Assembly: GCF_004027225.2 (NCBI RefSeq)
Contig: NC_044279.2
Location: 28,188,705 to 28,252,704, forward strand
DNA: 64,000 nucleotides
Reading direction: 5' to 3'
DNA from: Strigops habroptila
Lineage: Eukaryota > Chordata > Aves > Psittaciformes > Psittacidae
Shown here: positions 39,701 to 53,429 of the stretch, piece by piece
Numbering within the stretch: the first letter of the stretch is position 1
How the letters are laid out: each line of letters opens with the position of its first letter
The notes under the pieces: generated by a model
What the model saw: the letters and a program-made list of their open reading frames with translations, nothing else
Database searches by the model: none
What the model was told of the DNA's origin: nothing
Made by a program: the position numbers and the translations under genes

Positions 39701-42700
39701 GAGCAATGATATTCAAAGTAAAAATAGCTGAACAAGTTTTTATAGGTAAGCTTAGGAGGATCTTGCAGCTAAGTTTATATTGCATGTTCTTCTGATGTGA
39801 TGAGTTCACCTAATACTCTCAGTGCCAGGTCTGTCCTGTAAGTCACTATACCTTCATGTAGTGAATGGCAATTCCTGTCCCAAAGAGATTATAAACTCCA
39901 TCAGTGAGAAATGGGAAAGTAAACTGAGGCACAAAGAATTGACAAGGGCATGGAAAAAATGTCAGTGATGAAGAATATGATCCGGGTTTCCTGACTGTCA
40001 TACCAGTATCCTTTCTCTTTCTAGGAGGCATAACATCTATTCACCAACCTGAAAAGCAAGATAATCTAATGATCAGAGCTCATACACAGATCTATTTTTT
40101 TTCATATTGGTGGAAAACACCCAAATGCACTTGATATTTCAATCACCTTTAGAAAACACTTTGTATGTCACAAAGTTAATCTAAAGAAGTCTAAACATTT
40201 TAGAAACTACAAGTTACTGCATTTAACTACCTGTGAATTTAAGTTCAGATTAGAAGCAGTGTGAATTGAGGGGCTGTGAATCACATCATGTGACAGAGAA
40301 CCTCAGATCCCCTGGGTGATAATGAGAGAGATGCTACAGCCTGTTTCCCTGTCCTGGTAAATCTGCACATCTGTCCTGCCCCCATACTCTGCTGGTAATA
40401 TCACACCTTGTTTTCAGGGACTTTTAGTTACTGATAAAGTATATTCATTCTCTTGCCTGCAGATCTTATACTGGATTCTAAGAACATGAAAACATGTTCT
40501 CATAAATGAGCGAACTAGTATATAATAGTTATTATGTTAATAAACTCATATTGATGAGTTCACACTCAAATAAATGCATTCCCTGATTTTAAGGTAATGC
40601 AATGCAACATAAACATGCTAACTTATCATTTCATTTTGGTCAGATAAACCATCATTCTTCTGGAAGAATCAAAATGGACCATTGGTTTGAATCTTTGTAT
40701 GCATTAGGATTTATTACATACCATACTTGGCACCCTTAACACCTCCAATGAATTCTTGTTGCCTAAAAAAAAAAGTTTCTCTTATTGAATTTAGTTTAAA
40801 AAGAGAAGTACATTCCTGGCACTAAATTGTATCATTTAATCCAGAATCTGAGTTTAGGAAGCTCATAATAAATTCACTCATTTTTAGTCTAGAATGTACT
40901 TTTGTGGATATACACACAAAAGTAAAAACATTACTTAACTCCTCAAGTCTTAGAAAATGACAGGAGATTTGAAAGAAGTGTCAAGAATAACAAGACTTAA
41001 GATCAATAAAGATAAAAACAAATTCGTGCTTCTAAATTGACAAGAATAACTTGCAGAAGTTTATGTAATAGTCAATAACAAGGGATATCAATAAAGCATC
41101 TTAAATACCTAGCAACATTAATTATTAGTAGCTACTGGATAAAGAGAATATTAAGACATAAGAATTTGATACTCAGCAATCAGATACTGTTTAATTTTAG
41201 CAACCACAAAGAATCAGTTTTAAGACAGCTATGCAAATCTCCTACAGGAGACCCTCCAGATGTAAGATAATAGCCTTTATAAGAAGCAGCTAAATAAGCA
41301 TTGGAATTAATTTTGGGGTCAGTAAAGAAGTAAGATCAACAAAAAGATTTGCCAAGAAAGTGTAGAAAGCTTCAGGAGAAACATCTGTAGGAAATACAGT
41401 GAAATTTTTCAGCCTTGATAGGTGGGCAGTACACTGAGTTAAGACGTGCATATTCCTTATGAACATGAATTTCCCTCTGTTAGGATTCTGCAAAATGTTT
41501 ACATATGTACCTTTTCCATACCTTTTAGAAACCCTCTGTGGCTACCACCATGTAGCCTGAGAGAACTGGTCAGATCCTCTTGAAAGCACCTTCCTCTGTT
41601 TTTTTTTTTTTTTTTTTGCTGTGCAACCAAGAAAAAGGATCTTACTATGGATTATTACACACGGCCCTAATGCAGAGGGACTTTTGGTGTGACTCCTCAC
41701 TACCTCCCTTCCTGGCTATGGTGGAAAACTGCTGGTGTCTCCTCCCCTTCCGTTCTCCTCCAGGCTAAACCACTCACTAAGTCTATGCTTCTCCATATCC
41801 TGATGCCTGGAAAATTGACAGCAGTAAGTCACTATTTTTCCCACAATCACTTGACCTCCAGTTTTGGTGCTTTTGGCTGTTATATTTTGTTTTGGAGGTC
41901 AGTTTGTCTGGACATCTACAGTTGGGCACTGTTTTTGCAAGCAGGATATACAAGTTTAAAAGTAAAAAGCAGTTATAATTACTATTAGACACTGGTATGC
42001 TCACCAGCTCAAAAGGGTTCATCCTCTGCAGCTGTCTGGAAGGGATTGTAGGTGTTGCTGAGCTGCCATCCCAGATCAGCTCCATCAACACTGCTAACAA
42101 AGACTCAACTCAATGTCCCTATGATTCCTGGACTAACCCTTAACCAATCTCCTTGGACTTCTCCTGTAAGGTTTTACATCTTTCCATGCTGTGTTTTCCT
42201 TCAACTGCTTCAACTTCTAATAATTCTGTCTCAACAATGCAGCTTCTATCTATAAGTTTATGTTTCTGACCTTTCTGTAGAATTTCCCACAGGTCTTTCC
42301 CAGCAGCATGAGCAAAGGTTATGCAGTGGGGATGTCTGAGAACTGAGACCTGCTGCCCAGGACACAGGTGCAGGACCCCCGGATGCATCTGGGTGCACAG
42401 ATTGTATAGCCCTTGCTATTCATTGCCAACTTCTGGATCCCCATTCCCACATTCCTAGGAAAATACTCTCTCCATCTCACCCAGAGCTGACATAATAACC
42501 TCATGCAGACTGGAACAGAGTGCAGCTCCCTGCCCATTACTAGGTCCAGCTCAGGGTCAACCATCTGAGACATCGAAGTCCTGACAGACTGGGAATTTTT
42601 AGAAAAGGAAAAATTGCTTTTTTCCAAGAACAAAGTGAGAACTACTGCTAGTTCTGTGGCTAGGATTGTGTCTTTTCAGGCCTGGATTCTTAGCAAGGGA

Positions 42701-45437
42701 GCTTTGATGTGATATTCAAAGCTTTTTTTTTTTTTTGCTCACAGCCCATTGTACTAAGGGACCAAAGTGCAGCCATAGAGCTAACACAATATAGGAAACA
42801 TAGCAAGCTTTTAGCAGTGTGATACTTCACAGCTGGCATTCAATACAGGTGTTTGCTCCATCAGCTGTGGCAGAACACATCACTGGCCAGATGCTGCCTT
42901 CTTCTGCAGGCCAGGTAGGACAAGGGTGCTTGTTTTCCCTCTGTCCTACCGGAGATTTATACAGTCCATGGGTCTTCACATGCATGAACGATTATGCACT
43001 CTCTTTAGTGGTCATGGGAGCTGCATTTTTTCATGTCTGATCAGGTGAGGGGAGTCTACAAATACATCACTGACTTCAGCATTGTTTCAGGTACACATGA
43101 TGGAGACGGAATGTTTGTAGTAAAGCTGCATTTGCCAGCATTGGGTACTGTGCTAAAAAAGTGGTTTGAAACAAAGGAAGCATCTAAGCACTCCGCTCCT
43201 TTTATAACAATATCGAGAGGAAGAGAGAGAGGGAGCAATAACTGATCACTCTAGTTACTTTTTGCTCAAGAAGTGCATAGTCAGCATGAGCCTTTTGGCT
43301 ACCAGCTGTGACAAAATCAGGACACAGAATTTGGCATCACCACTACCTACAGGTTACAGCATCAAGGAATAGGGCTCATATTTTATCAAATTTATCAAAT
43401 ATGTTTACCAAATGTTTTCTCTAAGGCATTCGCATCTCCAAGAATCTGTCAAACGTCCTTAGAAATATCAAATCTTGTTGCACGAGTGTTAAACATCTTG
43501 GGAAGATGTTGGGTTGGAGTTTGGCACCCAAGGCTTTTCACCAGAAAATATAACATATTTTTATGATTAGGCCTGTATAAAGGACATTTTCATGTGAGGA
43601 AAAATGCAAAAACAGTTTAAACTGCTAAACAAAAGCAACACTTAATTTTCATTCTGTGTTTTGAATTGAAAGAAATGAATAATACAGAATGCAAGAGCGT
43701 TTCATAGTAACTGAGGCTTTACCGTTGGGCCTGCTTCAACAGATAAAGAGAATCACAAAGATTTCTTGAAAGAATCATCAATGTTCCTTTTCTAGCCATC
43801 TGTACTGATAAGCTAAAAGTGCAACTACAGGAAGATACACAGTGGCTATGACATAGTGGTATTAATGAAAAGTTCATGAATTTACACAAGTTACCTAAAA
43901 GTCATCAGTCCTTAAGGACAATGACAATAAATATACAATTAAATATTCCATGAACATATCTAGAGGGAGTACAGAAGACTCATTACCACAAAATGACCAA
44001 AATGAAGGGCTAATGTTAATGCCACGATATCTAACTAGTTTAGATTTCTGAAATATTTACACTGACTGGTAAAAGTGAGGTATTTCTACTACATTACCCA
44101 AAGATAGCTACAGCTACAGTTAACTGAGACTTTTTTCCTGCCAAATCTGCTTTTGCCAGACATGCTATATCTGACAGCAGTATCTGACAATAGGCTTATA
44201 GTTTTGAGGACATGAATTTCAGCAATTTAAAACTATATATGTAACTACCTATACGACAGTGAGTCCATATTAACTCCCAATCCAGAATAAAAAAAAGTTA
44301 AAACAATAAACCAGTAGCCAGGTGGTTGGCCTGTCTGTCTGGAGTGATACAGATGAGGGATGCCGGCTACTGAGTCCTCATCATGTCTTCTGGGCTTTTC
44401 TTAGGGAGGTGATGACATGCTGGTTTTAGATGTGCTTTCCTGCACTCTTTAGGAAGCAAATGTAATTCCTGTTCCTCCTCCATCAGTTATTGGGGCTTAT
44501 TCAGTGTCTCTTGACTTTTGATCCGGGTATCCTGAGAAGCTGTACATAGATGCATTGAGAACCTGAAAATGTGCTGATATAGGTGTCATCAACACATGCC
44601 ATTTTTCTGTTGTTCCTTCTGGTGCTTCTGCATTTTCATTCACGCTCCACTCATATCAGTCTTCATGGTTCTTTATAATTCTTTGCACAGGCAATATAAT
44701 CACAAAATGACATCAATGAATCATGTACTGACAGTTCCTGACACTTTGCTAAACAAAAACAAAACACCTGCACAGTTAGAAAACAGTGTCAGTCACTGAA
44801 GAACTGCAGGAATAGAAAGATACAAATTTGGCTTTAAAAAAGGCCTATCAGTATTCCAGGAGCTGCCATCACTTCCTGAAAACAACACCGTTCATCTCTG
44901 TAATGAGAAACTACAGTCACAATGACTGTTTCTTGGGAGTTTGCCGCAGGACTTATACAAAAGTCATTCTCAGCAGACAAATATGAGAGACGGACAAAAG
45001 TGCTTAGGAGATCTGAGAGGAGGAAGGACTGGGAAATGAGCCAGAGACTAAGCACAGCAGGGACCAAGTACAGCAAATTGGCCATTGCACAAACAGCTAT
45101 CTGGACCTGCTGCCCCCAAAAGCTGCCATGCAAAGGGACCAGTGACTCATTCATCCAGTAACAACTCAAAGATTAAATGAACCCAGTTAGCACAGTATTT
45201 ATTTGGGTGTTTCTTAGCATATTTGTAATGGCACAACATATTACTGCTATTTTTAATATTATTATTAATTGGCACAGGAAAAGGGAAAAAGTGACACTGG
45301 TGCTTTCAGACACTGAGCTTCCCCTGCAGAAAGTCTGTGTGCAGTGCAGCAGAGCCTTTGGAGGTCCATACTGCTTAATGGAGCCAAACAGACCGAGCCT
45401 GACCCCTGGCAGCATCCCCAGCATTGCACAGCCACAA

Positions 45438-45469
45438 GTGGAGGATACTGCATGTGGAGGATACTGCAT
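45438..45469. repeat. Exact 16-bp tandem duplication
   Basis: GTGGAGGATACTGCAT occurs twice head to tail without mismatch (45438-45453, 45454-45469). It is a local slippage or repair event in otherwise unique DNA. Confidence 0.9.
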
Positions 45470-48400
45470 TCTTAGACAGTGCCCAGCTCTGTGATATTCT
45501 TGGTCGTGCCAGGAAGTTGATTACCAGATATCTAAGCCCTCTGCCACTAGTGCCACATCAAGTTGGAGCACAATTCCACCCTGACATAGCCTCTCTTTGC
45601 TCTGTGCTGCGCAGGGCGAGGGGAGACCAGAGACCTCTGCTCTACAAGATCCTCAGAAGCCATGTAAGACTTGATTGCACAAGAAAAATGTTTGGAACTA
45701 AGCAAAGCAGCTGACCTCTCGAGGGATATGCACTTGCTTCTGCCTGGAACACCAAACTGTACATCTTGCTGTATCTAAGGATGCTTTGACTTCCAAAGAA
45801 ACAGAGCAGCTTGGACACTCCTGTCTTATGTCAGAAACACAAGTTCAGGTCCCTACCTTAAATCAGGCCCAAGTAAAGATCTGAAACTGGATTTTTTGGG
45901 CACAAGTTGCTGCTCCGTGCAGCACGCTATTCTGTACACACACTGGCATTTACACACTTGGTTCCTAGGCTGTGGTGAAAGCTACATCCAGCTGAAGCAC
46001 ACCTCAAGAACAGCCAAAGTCTGGGGCTACACTGACGTGGTGGAGACCCCGCCAGCTGCACTGAGGACCCTATTTCTGGAGCTGTCAGTGGACATCTGTC
46101 TTGAATGATTAATAGGCAGCTTGTTAACCACGGAGCAGTGTCAGCTTACAGATCGTTCTGTGCATGCCTGGTGGCAAGATTATAGACACTTCTGGGTTAA
46201 GAGATAGCTAGGTAGAACTGATAACAGTGGTATTACATGGAAATATATAGGACCTAAATGTGCTTGATGAATTTGACTTATATTTGCCAAGGTTATGGCT
46301 GCAGTGCTTTTAAGGTTTGACACTTTTAATCGTTTAGTGCTTCTCCATCAACAAATTGCTATTGTTATAGTTAAAGCCATCAATAACTTAGCTCAGATTT
46401 AGTCACTCATAATCAGATGTCGTAACTGAAACACGGAAAACACCACTCATATTTCAGTTCAGTAATTCATAGAAAGAGTAAACATAGAGAAAAAAAAGGT
46501 TGCTATGCCAAATTCAAAATTTTCTTAGATGATCACTGGGAGGATTAAAGAACATTAATTCTTTCATTACTCATCTCATCATAAGGTCAACTGCATCTAA
46601 AGGCTATGGAATATGCTTTTTTGTAATACTGAGATCACCAGGGAAGTATGATTGCTGCATCTTATCAACTTGGAAATGTCAACTGGAGGATGTGAACTAA
46701 GAAAGTCAATAAGGTTTATTCTACTTTCAGAATTATCCTAAACTTAGAGCAGATACTTTGAAAACTGCTAGAACGAAAAATAATAATAAATGCATTCCAA
46801 TTCCAGGAATAAGTTACGGTTCCAGTATCAGCTAAGTGGGGGAAAAGACATTTTATTGAACTTCTTCAGCACATTAACTCCAGATGCAGCCCAAAGCATT
46901 GATCTCTCTATTAGTCATTCACTAGGGTTTGTAACGCTAACAGGTAGTAACACTTTTCCTACCTCAAACTGACATCAAGGGCTTATCATTTGTCCTTCAT
47001 GTAGACAGCAGGACAACTGACACTCCGCAGAGACATTACGAATAAAGCCAAATGCCATAGGATTATTAAATAGTCCAGATAACTTTCCTCATCTTCCTAA
47101 GAGCAGTTTTTGCACACTGTAACTTTCAACAAATGCATTACCGTCACAATGACTTGCTCTTGAGGTTTTTAGTCCAAGCACAAAGAAAAAAGTGATCCTG
47201 TGCAAAACGAAAGACTACAGCGTGAAGAACTTTCAGTAACAGTTGCTGACCTTTCACTATAGAAAACCTTTAGAGCAGTGAAACCAGGAATGAGGATTTC
47301 TCAGTGGCTGCTAAGGGGTTATGCAGCCTTTCATCTGTGTACTAATTCAAATCCCACCTGGACTAGCATTCGTCTTTCAGCCATACTCAGCTGACAATTA
47401 TCCTGCTAAAGTTAAGTGACTGCCATAGGCTTGAGTGTGGAAAAAAATGTTAACTCTTAGCCTTCTTTTGTATTGTCCAATATAATCCCAGTTCTGTGGG
47501 ATTTCCCAAGACAGCCTCAGCACATGATGCAACAAGGCACCTGTTCAGTGGCAATGACAGTTTCAGAACTAATCAGAAATTATTGCTTACAGCAACAAAT
47601 TTAGATGGCCTCCGTCTGGCTTCACACCTTAAGACTCATCAAAACCAGTCTTCTGCTTTCCTTCCCATAGTATGAAGTATACAACTGCTATCTGTGGCTT
47701 GCAGTGTAATCTTCTACCCACACTTTCCAGCAGGCACCTAAATGTCAACAGACCCTGACAGCTTTCTCTTTAAATCAAAATCCAACCTTTTCACTCTATA
47801 CCCACCATTAAAATACCAGTCCATGCTCCTCACATCTCCCTCTTTGACCCATATAACCTTCTCTTTTATGGCCCCACCGTTACTTGCATAAATCTTTTCT
47901 GATGCACTGAAAATAATAAAAAGGCATGAAACAGAAGGCCAATGTCTGTAAGGAAAGCAATGTCTAAACCAATCTGCATAGAGCTATTGTGCTCCAAAAT
48001 ACACAGCCTAATGGATATATGCTTTCTAATTGCCTGCAATCATGGGTAAATAAGAGGCTGCATTACTACAGGCTGGTGAACAAACTCTGACTTATTATCT
48101 CTATTTGGACTGCAAGTCATAAAAGAGTCAGAATAAATTTTGAATCCCTCAGTGCTTGACACTTCCAGAAGATGACAGATACTGGCAAAAGGAGTCCCCA
48201 GAGATTATGAATATAAGCAATTAGCATCACCTATTAAATATTTTCAAGATATTCTGCAATGGGAACAGATAGACAATATGTTTGTAATTTAGTAAAATGC
48301 ATTAGAATGCAGATGGTCAGACAAAATTGGTCTCAAACTTAGTAATCTGTTACGCCTTCTTAGGAGTTTATTCTCCACATCCTCAAAAGCATTACACATT

Positions 48401-48930
48401 AAAATCTATTTTCAAATGGTCTTTAATGTAGATGCCTTTTCTACATGTTTGTGTGTTTTCCAAAGTTTGTCTGAACTGACATTGCTGTTTTGTGTGCAGA
48501 GGTGTGCAACAGTACATAACACTGAGGCATAAAACCTGGTCTCTATACACTGAAAATTCAACCTTAATACTTGATTAAAGTAAAGTAATCATCAAAAAAA
48601 GTCTCATCAAAAAGTGGGATGCCAGGTGCAGGAACTTAGTGCCTTCTCTATTTGCTGGGATACATGTTTAGGGCTTTACCTGTCAGGGCCCTGAAGGTGC
48701 TGCTTCTAACTCCATGAAGCAATCAAGCACATGAGTTGATTTAAACAGCTGATTTATCTCACTGACTCTCCTATATGCGTACCACCTATATGCATATGGG
48801 GCAGCACAGGATTAAAAGCTTCACAGACTGTCAGCCAAAATGGGTAGACTGTCACACTGCTCAGACTAAGGGAGAAGTGAAACAAAAGTATGTCTATTTA
48901 TATATTTACGTACATATGTTTACATATGTA

Positions 48931-49215
48931 TCATAGAATCCTAGAATGGTTTGGGTTGGAAAGGACCCTAAAGACCATCTAGTTCCAACCCCCCTGACAT
49001 GGGCAGGGGCACCTTCCACTAGACCAGGGTGCTCAAAGCCCCAGCCAACCTGGCCTTGAACACTGCCAGCGATGGGGTAGCCACAGCTTCTCTGGGCAAC
49101 CTGTGCCAGTGTCTCACCACCCTCACAGGGAAGAATTTCTTCCTGATATCTAATTTAAATCTCCTCTCTTTCAGCTTTAAGCCATTCCCCCTTCTCCTGT
49201 TACTATATACCCTTA
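48931..49215 (-). mobile_element. CR1 LINE 3' fragment (minus strand)
   Basis: Starts TCATAGAATCCTAGAATGG, then TTTGGGTTGGAAAGGACCC and the CACCTTCCACTAGACCAGG segment. The minus-strand frame in 49019-49318 encodes the CR1 ORF2 tail ([13 protein letters not shown]-like, [15 protein letters not shown]). The 3' end lies directly against a TACATATGTA-rich tract and the 5' end against a very AT-rich tract. Confidence 0.94.
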
Positions 49216-51855
49216 AAAAACCAATATAAACATATACTGGGCATACAATACATAATATTAATATATAATATGATGTAATATAATTACGACAATGCATTAT
49301 ATTATGATTACTAATCATTGTATTATCATTATATAACTATAAACGTAAATATGTTATAATTAACTTATTATATTGTAGAAACAATATACACACACAGTTG
49401 AGGGTGCATGTTTTACACATTTATATTATCATGATCATTGGGTATTTTACCCAAGTGACAAAGTTTGAGCTTTGCCCTGTTGATACTGATGAGTTTCTAG
49501 CCACAGATTAAACAGCTGCAGACGATACTTACAGAGACCTCCCTAATACATAAAATGAGTATTTTTCCCTACTCCTGCTGGAAAAAGGACCATGATTACA
49601 CAAAACAGCAAACAGCCGTCAAAGTGAAGCAATCTCTATCCCATTTGAATTTGAGCATTGGTAAAATTAAATGTTTTGTGATTTAAGATGCTATCAATAA
49701 ATTTTGAAAACAGTGACTTAAGTATCTATCTATCTATCTATCTTTACAGCTTTCATCACAGTCATCTTTATATCTCGGCTAGAACATAAGGTCAGTCAGC
49801 AAGAGAAAGGTTGAAATTTCTCATTGCAAAAGGCATCTCCTAAGACATTCATGGGGTTTGTGGTTTTGGCAGGAAATTCCACAGGTCTTGACAGAGATGG
49901 CACATTTTCACAAAAGGATTTTCCTTTTCTGTTTCCACAGAAACCTCTGGAAGTTACCACCATGTACAATGGGAACCGAAGTGGCAAGAAAAGGGTAGCA
50001 CAGGATCCTTTCCTGACTTTGCTGTTGATCTTCTGCAAGTATTTCAAGAATTAGTTTCATCTTTCCATGTCTTGATTATTCCAGCTGTAAAATGGGGATG
50101 ACCATCCCCGGCTGTTCTTTATAACATGCCATGAAATCCATGGATGAAAGCTAATATTTAAATATCACCCAAAATCCACTAAAATCTATGAAAAAAAAAC
50201 CCAAAACCCAGTAACTTTGGTGGGTGAGTTTGGATTGAGTGCTCTAATACTAATCTGCCTATTATTATTGTTTTATTATTTATATATAATTACTAAACAT
50301 ACACTTATATATAGTTTCCATATTTCATGTGTCTTAGATTTTTATCACCTTGGTCACTGGATCCATGAAGGTGAAATATGTCAGTTTTAATTACATGTAT
50401 TTACAAGCATATTTCTCAGCTTACACATCACGAGTGATATTTCTCACTGAATGAATTTTCAGACTGATAACAGAAGCTAAATGCATTTTCCTTTAAAAGT
50501 TTGTGTAATCTGTGAAACACAAAGGCATTAAGCAGTTATATTTTCCTGAATCGTGGTGTCTTTTGTAACAACAGCTGTATATTCACTTCAACAGTGAAAC
50601 TCAAACTGGTTTGCTAATGAAAATGGAGCCAAATAACCAAGTGCTGGAATGAGTTGCAGGCTATTAAAAGCGGACAGTTGGCTCATTAAATGTGCCCCTC
50701 ATGAATGATGTCCCTTCCCTTTATACTGGCATTGAAATAATCCAGATTTACTTTCTATTCTGCAAAGTATTTTTAGGGCCTTCTATGATCAAGATAAGAT
50801 AAGATACAGGAAATACATTCCACAAATATAATACAATTTGTTAGCTTGCAACAGCAAAACTTCAGCATTTACCAAACAAATGCATGTAGCTTTTAGGATA
50901 AATGACTTTCAGTGTAATTACTTATAGGATTTCATCTGGGTTTACCATGACCATTAGACTGCTGCACATGCATCAGAAAATTTATGAAATTTTGGCAATA
51001 TTGAGAGGAATGATCGCCTCTATTTTTCAGATACAGGTGGGATCATGGCCTCACTGAAGGCAAAGGGAAAATTCCAATACATATCACTGAGATAACACTT
51101 TAGATAGGGAATTCAAGCTCAGAAACAATAAAGACATCCAAGATGAATTGAAACATTATAACTACTTCTCAATACAGTCATATGCAACTATGACTCTTCT
51201 TTTTGCCTTAAAGAGCTTAGTTTTATTATCTTCTCTGATTGTCTTTCGCAAGTCTCACCCTCAGTTTCACTCTATGATGTGGCTTAGATCCTTTTACACT
51301 TTCCCATTTTCCTTCTCCAGGCTTTGGCATTTTTTAATTCTGTGTATTAATTTAATTGCTTCTTGCCTCGCATATACTTCCATAAAGATCTTTAGTTACC
51401 TAAACCTCTGTTCTGTGGCAGGACTGTTCACTCTTTACATGTAACAACCGAGCAGCCTGGTCTCTGACCAGGATATTGACACTGGACCATGATAAAAGGG
51501 TTCTAAAAGATTTGAGTCAGTCAAAAAAGTTCCTTCAGAGCAAGTTCTGAGCTGATAAACAAAAATACCGAGCTGCCTTTTGAAGGGCCCATTGCAAGGA
51601 CTACATGAAAGCGTGATTTAACTAGTGTCCCAGAACCACAGAGCATTTAATGAGAGTGTGGTAACTTTAACAGCTCTTGGGAGATGCATAAATTACTCGA
51701 AAACCCTTTTGCTCCTCAGATCAATGTAGAATCTGGAGAGCATAGCAGCAATGTAAGGACATACTGTTTGCCAACAGCATCCAGGACAGCACTCAGAAAA
51801 GCATTGCCAGCAGGTTGAGGGAGGTGATCCTTCCCTTTACTCAGCACTGGTGAGA
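49216..51855. other. AT-rich non-coding DNA
   Basis: Immediately after the CR1 copy, 49220-49390 is almost pure A+T with TATAAT-like repeats. A TATC microsatellite lies at 49723-49744. No gene seen. Confidence 0.55.
49723..49744. repeat. TATC tetranucleotide microsatellite
   Basis: Five and a half perfect TATC units; likely polymorphic. Confidence 0.9.
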
Positions 51856-52011
51856 TCATAAAATCATAGAATGGAAGTGACCCTACAGATCATTTAGTTC
51901 CAACCCCTCTGCCATGGGCAAAGAGACACCTTCCACTAGACCAGGTTGCTCAAAGTGCTGTCCATCCACAACTTCTCTGGCCATCGTATTCCAGTCCCTC
52001 ACCACTCTTTT
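51856..52011 (-). mobile_element. CR1 LINE 3' fragment (minus strand), diverged
   Basis: Begins TCATAAAATCATAGAATGG, with GATCATTTAGTTCCAACCCC and CACCTTCCACTAGACCAGG recognisable. Several small deletions remove parts present in the other copies here, so it is probably older. Confidence 0.88.
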
Positions 52012-52029
52012 ATATTCTCTTATTTAAAA

Positions 52030-52246
52030 ACAGGAGTGCGGGGGAAATGCTGCACGACAGCAACAGCAGCTGAAGAAAGGAGTGGGAATATATGAGAAAA
52101 ATAATCCTGCAGACACCCAGGTCAGTGCAGAAGGAGGGCAGGAGGTGCTCCAGGCACCGGAGCAGAGGTTCCCCTGCAGCCCGTGGTGCAGCCCATGGTG
52201 AGGCAGGCTGTGCCCCTGCAGCCCATGGAGGTCCATGGCGGAGCAG
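52030..52246 (+). repeat. Older avian interspersed repeat, copy 2, left part
   Basis: GC-rich block with CTGCAGCCC/CCATGG-rich motifs (for example TGCAGCCCATGGAGGTCCAT) and a CCTGCAGACACCCAGGTCAG segment that resembles 17107-17140. It is cut at 52246 by the provirus and resumes at 56481. Likely the same family as 16890-17530; the family name is uncertain. Confidence 0.55.
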
Positions 52247-52631
52247 TGCGGGAGATAAACGGACAGCAGGACAACCAATATGATTAAATGCTGACAATTT
52301 ATTAAGCCCAGATAGCTGTTTATATATTCTCTCTGAGTGTCCACCTTATACAATCCTAATTGGTTGAGCTTAACGAGACACGCGCATAGATACAGCTTAT
52401 GATTGGCTAAAGCTTTCAGTTCACGCGAAGGCCTTACAAGTCCTTAAGTTTGCCAAGTTTTGCATTCCACATCCGGGAGTTGTTCTTCTTGAGCCAACTT
52501 TCTCATTCTGCCCCCACAAGTGTTCTTTAGATGACCTTGATGCTAGGCTGTGAGACCTAACTCAAACTCTTGCTATTGGCATGAGTCCTGGATCGCTCAT
52601 GTGTCCATTTTGTTCCAAGTGGTCCTCCACA
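52247..52631 (-). repeat. 3' LTR of family-B provirus, 385 bp
   Basis: In sense it starts TGTGGAGG and ends TCCCGCA. A TATA-like ATATATAAAC lies at about 52317-52327 and an AATAAA polyadenylation signal at about 52298-52303 (both on the minus strand). Compared with the 5' LTR it differs at 52311, 52426 and 52549, and it lacks the 6 bp GCGGAC found near 56187-56192. Confidence 0.95.
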
Positions 52632-52634
52632 AAT

Positions 52635-52650
52635 CCCCCTTCTTTTCTTT
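52635..52650 (-). promoter_or_regulatory. Polypurine tract
   Basis: Minus-strand AAAGAAAAGAAGGGGG, three bases upstream of the 3' LTR. It is the usual primer site for plus-strand DNA synthesis. Confidence 0.85.
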
Positions 52651-52666
52651 GAGCGATCCAGACACG

Positions 52667-53090
52667 TTACATAGCACTGGTTACCATACGTTGGATACAG
52701 TGAAAAAGGCAGGGCAACAGTATTAAGATCATTAGAATGACTATAAACATCATCAGGCCATCTTTCGCTAAGGAGATCAACCAACCCTTAAGAATCCTCA
52801 CACCCTGTGCTAGAAGAAAAAATCAATTGCAGCTCTATTTTGCGAAACAGCGTGTCTTGTGGTATCTACATCATTAAGCATTTGTGTAAGTACTTCTGAC
52901 GTTAAATTTATCTGCTTTGCAGCCCAACACCCTAACTCAGTCACGTCTCCTAATGCTTTTGCTGCAGCTACTCCAGGTGCAAACAAGGAGACGATAACTC
53001 GAGACAGCACATCCCAAAATTGTACCTGATCATTACAATTGGGCCTCAGTTGTATCCTTGTTGATAAGTAATATTGAGCTCTAACTTAAA
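52667..53090 (-). pseudogene. env remnant: surface-subunit end and transmembrane subunit, frameshifted and deleted
   Basis: The 52810-53056 frame encodes a hydrophobic Ala/Val-rich segment (a fusion-peptide-like region), then a heptad-like helix, ending in QNRAAIDF, which resembles the immunosuppressive region of retroviral transmembrane subunits. The frame shifts immediately after this, and a GCED stretch that would start the Cys motif is followed by a deletion. A second frame, 52804-52667, carries a GW-LISLAK juxtamembrane segment, a hydrophobic anchor (IVILMILILLPCLF) and a short tail ending at TAA. Upstream, one N-glycosylation sequon (NIT) in another frame suggests a scrap of surface subunit. 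The bulk of the surface subunit is gone. Confidence 0.75.
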
Positions 53091-53145
53091 CAATATGTCA
53101 TTTGACACATATCCCTTGAACCATTGTGACTGATAACCTTAATCG

Positions 53146-53429
53146 TAAGAAATTTAACACATATAGGACTTTGTTTAATCTATCTGTTGGTGATACAGTA
53201 CTTTCTCCCCCTTTTTGTTTTTGAAGCAAATGCTTCAATGTCTGATTCATACGTTCGAAAATAGTCTGACCGGTAGGTGAATGGGGCGTACCCGTCACGT
53301 GAGTAATGCCCCAGAGCTGGAAAAACACTTGCGTGGAATGAGCTACATAGCCAAGGCCATTGTCAGTTTTGATTTCTCATGGCACGCCAAGGGCCACTAT
53401 AGCCGAACGCATGTGATGCGCTTCACGTA
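53146..53429 (-). pseudogene. pol remnant: integrase core fragment
   Basis: The first residues share a frame with the RT fragment, then a TGA (53377-53379) interrupts. After it the frame continues with KTDNG, the segment holding the second catalytic acid of the DDE triad, then WGITHVTGTPHSPTGQ and the FERMN helix bearing the third acid. The zinc-binding N-terminus and the first catalytic acid are missing. Similarity ends near 53146 at a second deletion junction into env. Confidence 0.8.

Larger units (their letters stand above)
35541..48930. other. Gene-free AT-rich DNA, no recognised element
   Basis: No convincing coding exon or RNA gene in over 13 kb. Simple repeats lie at 39629-39700 (TA/TATG), and poly-T runs at 41600-41618 and 42721-42736. 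A 16-bp perfect tandem duplication lies at 45438-45469. The many short open frames at 41500-43250 and 44830-46110 have no recognisable domains. Confidence 0.5.

Noticed and set aside
49019-49318. 99-codon minus-strand ORF as a host gene
   Set aside because: It is the CR1 ORF2 tail with an AT-rich chance extension.
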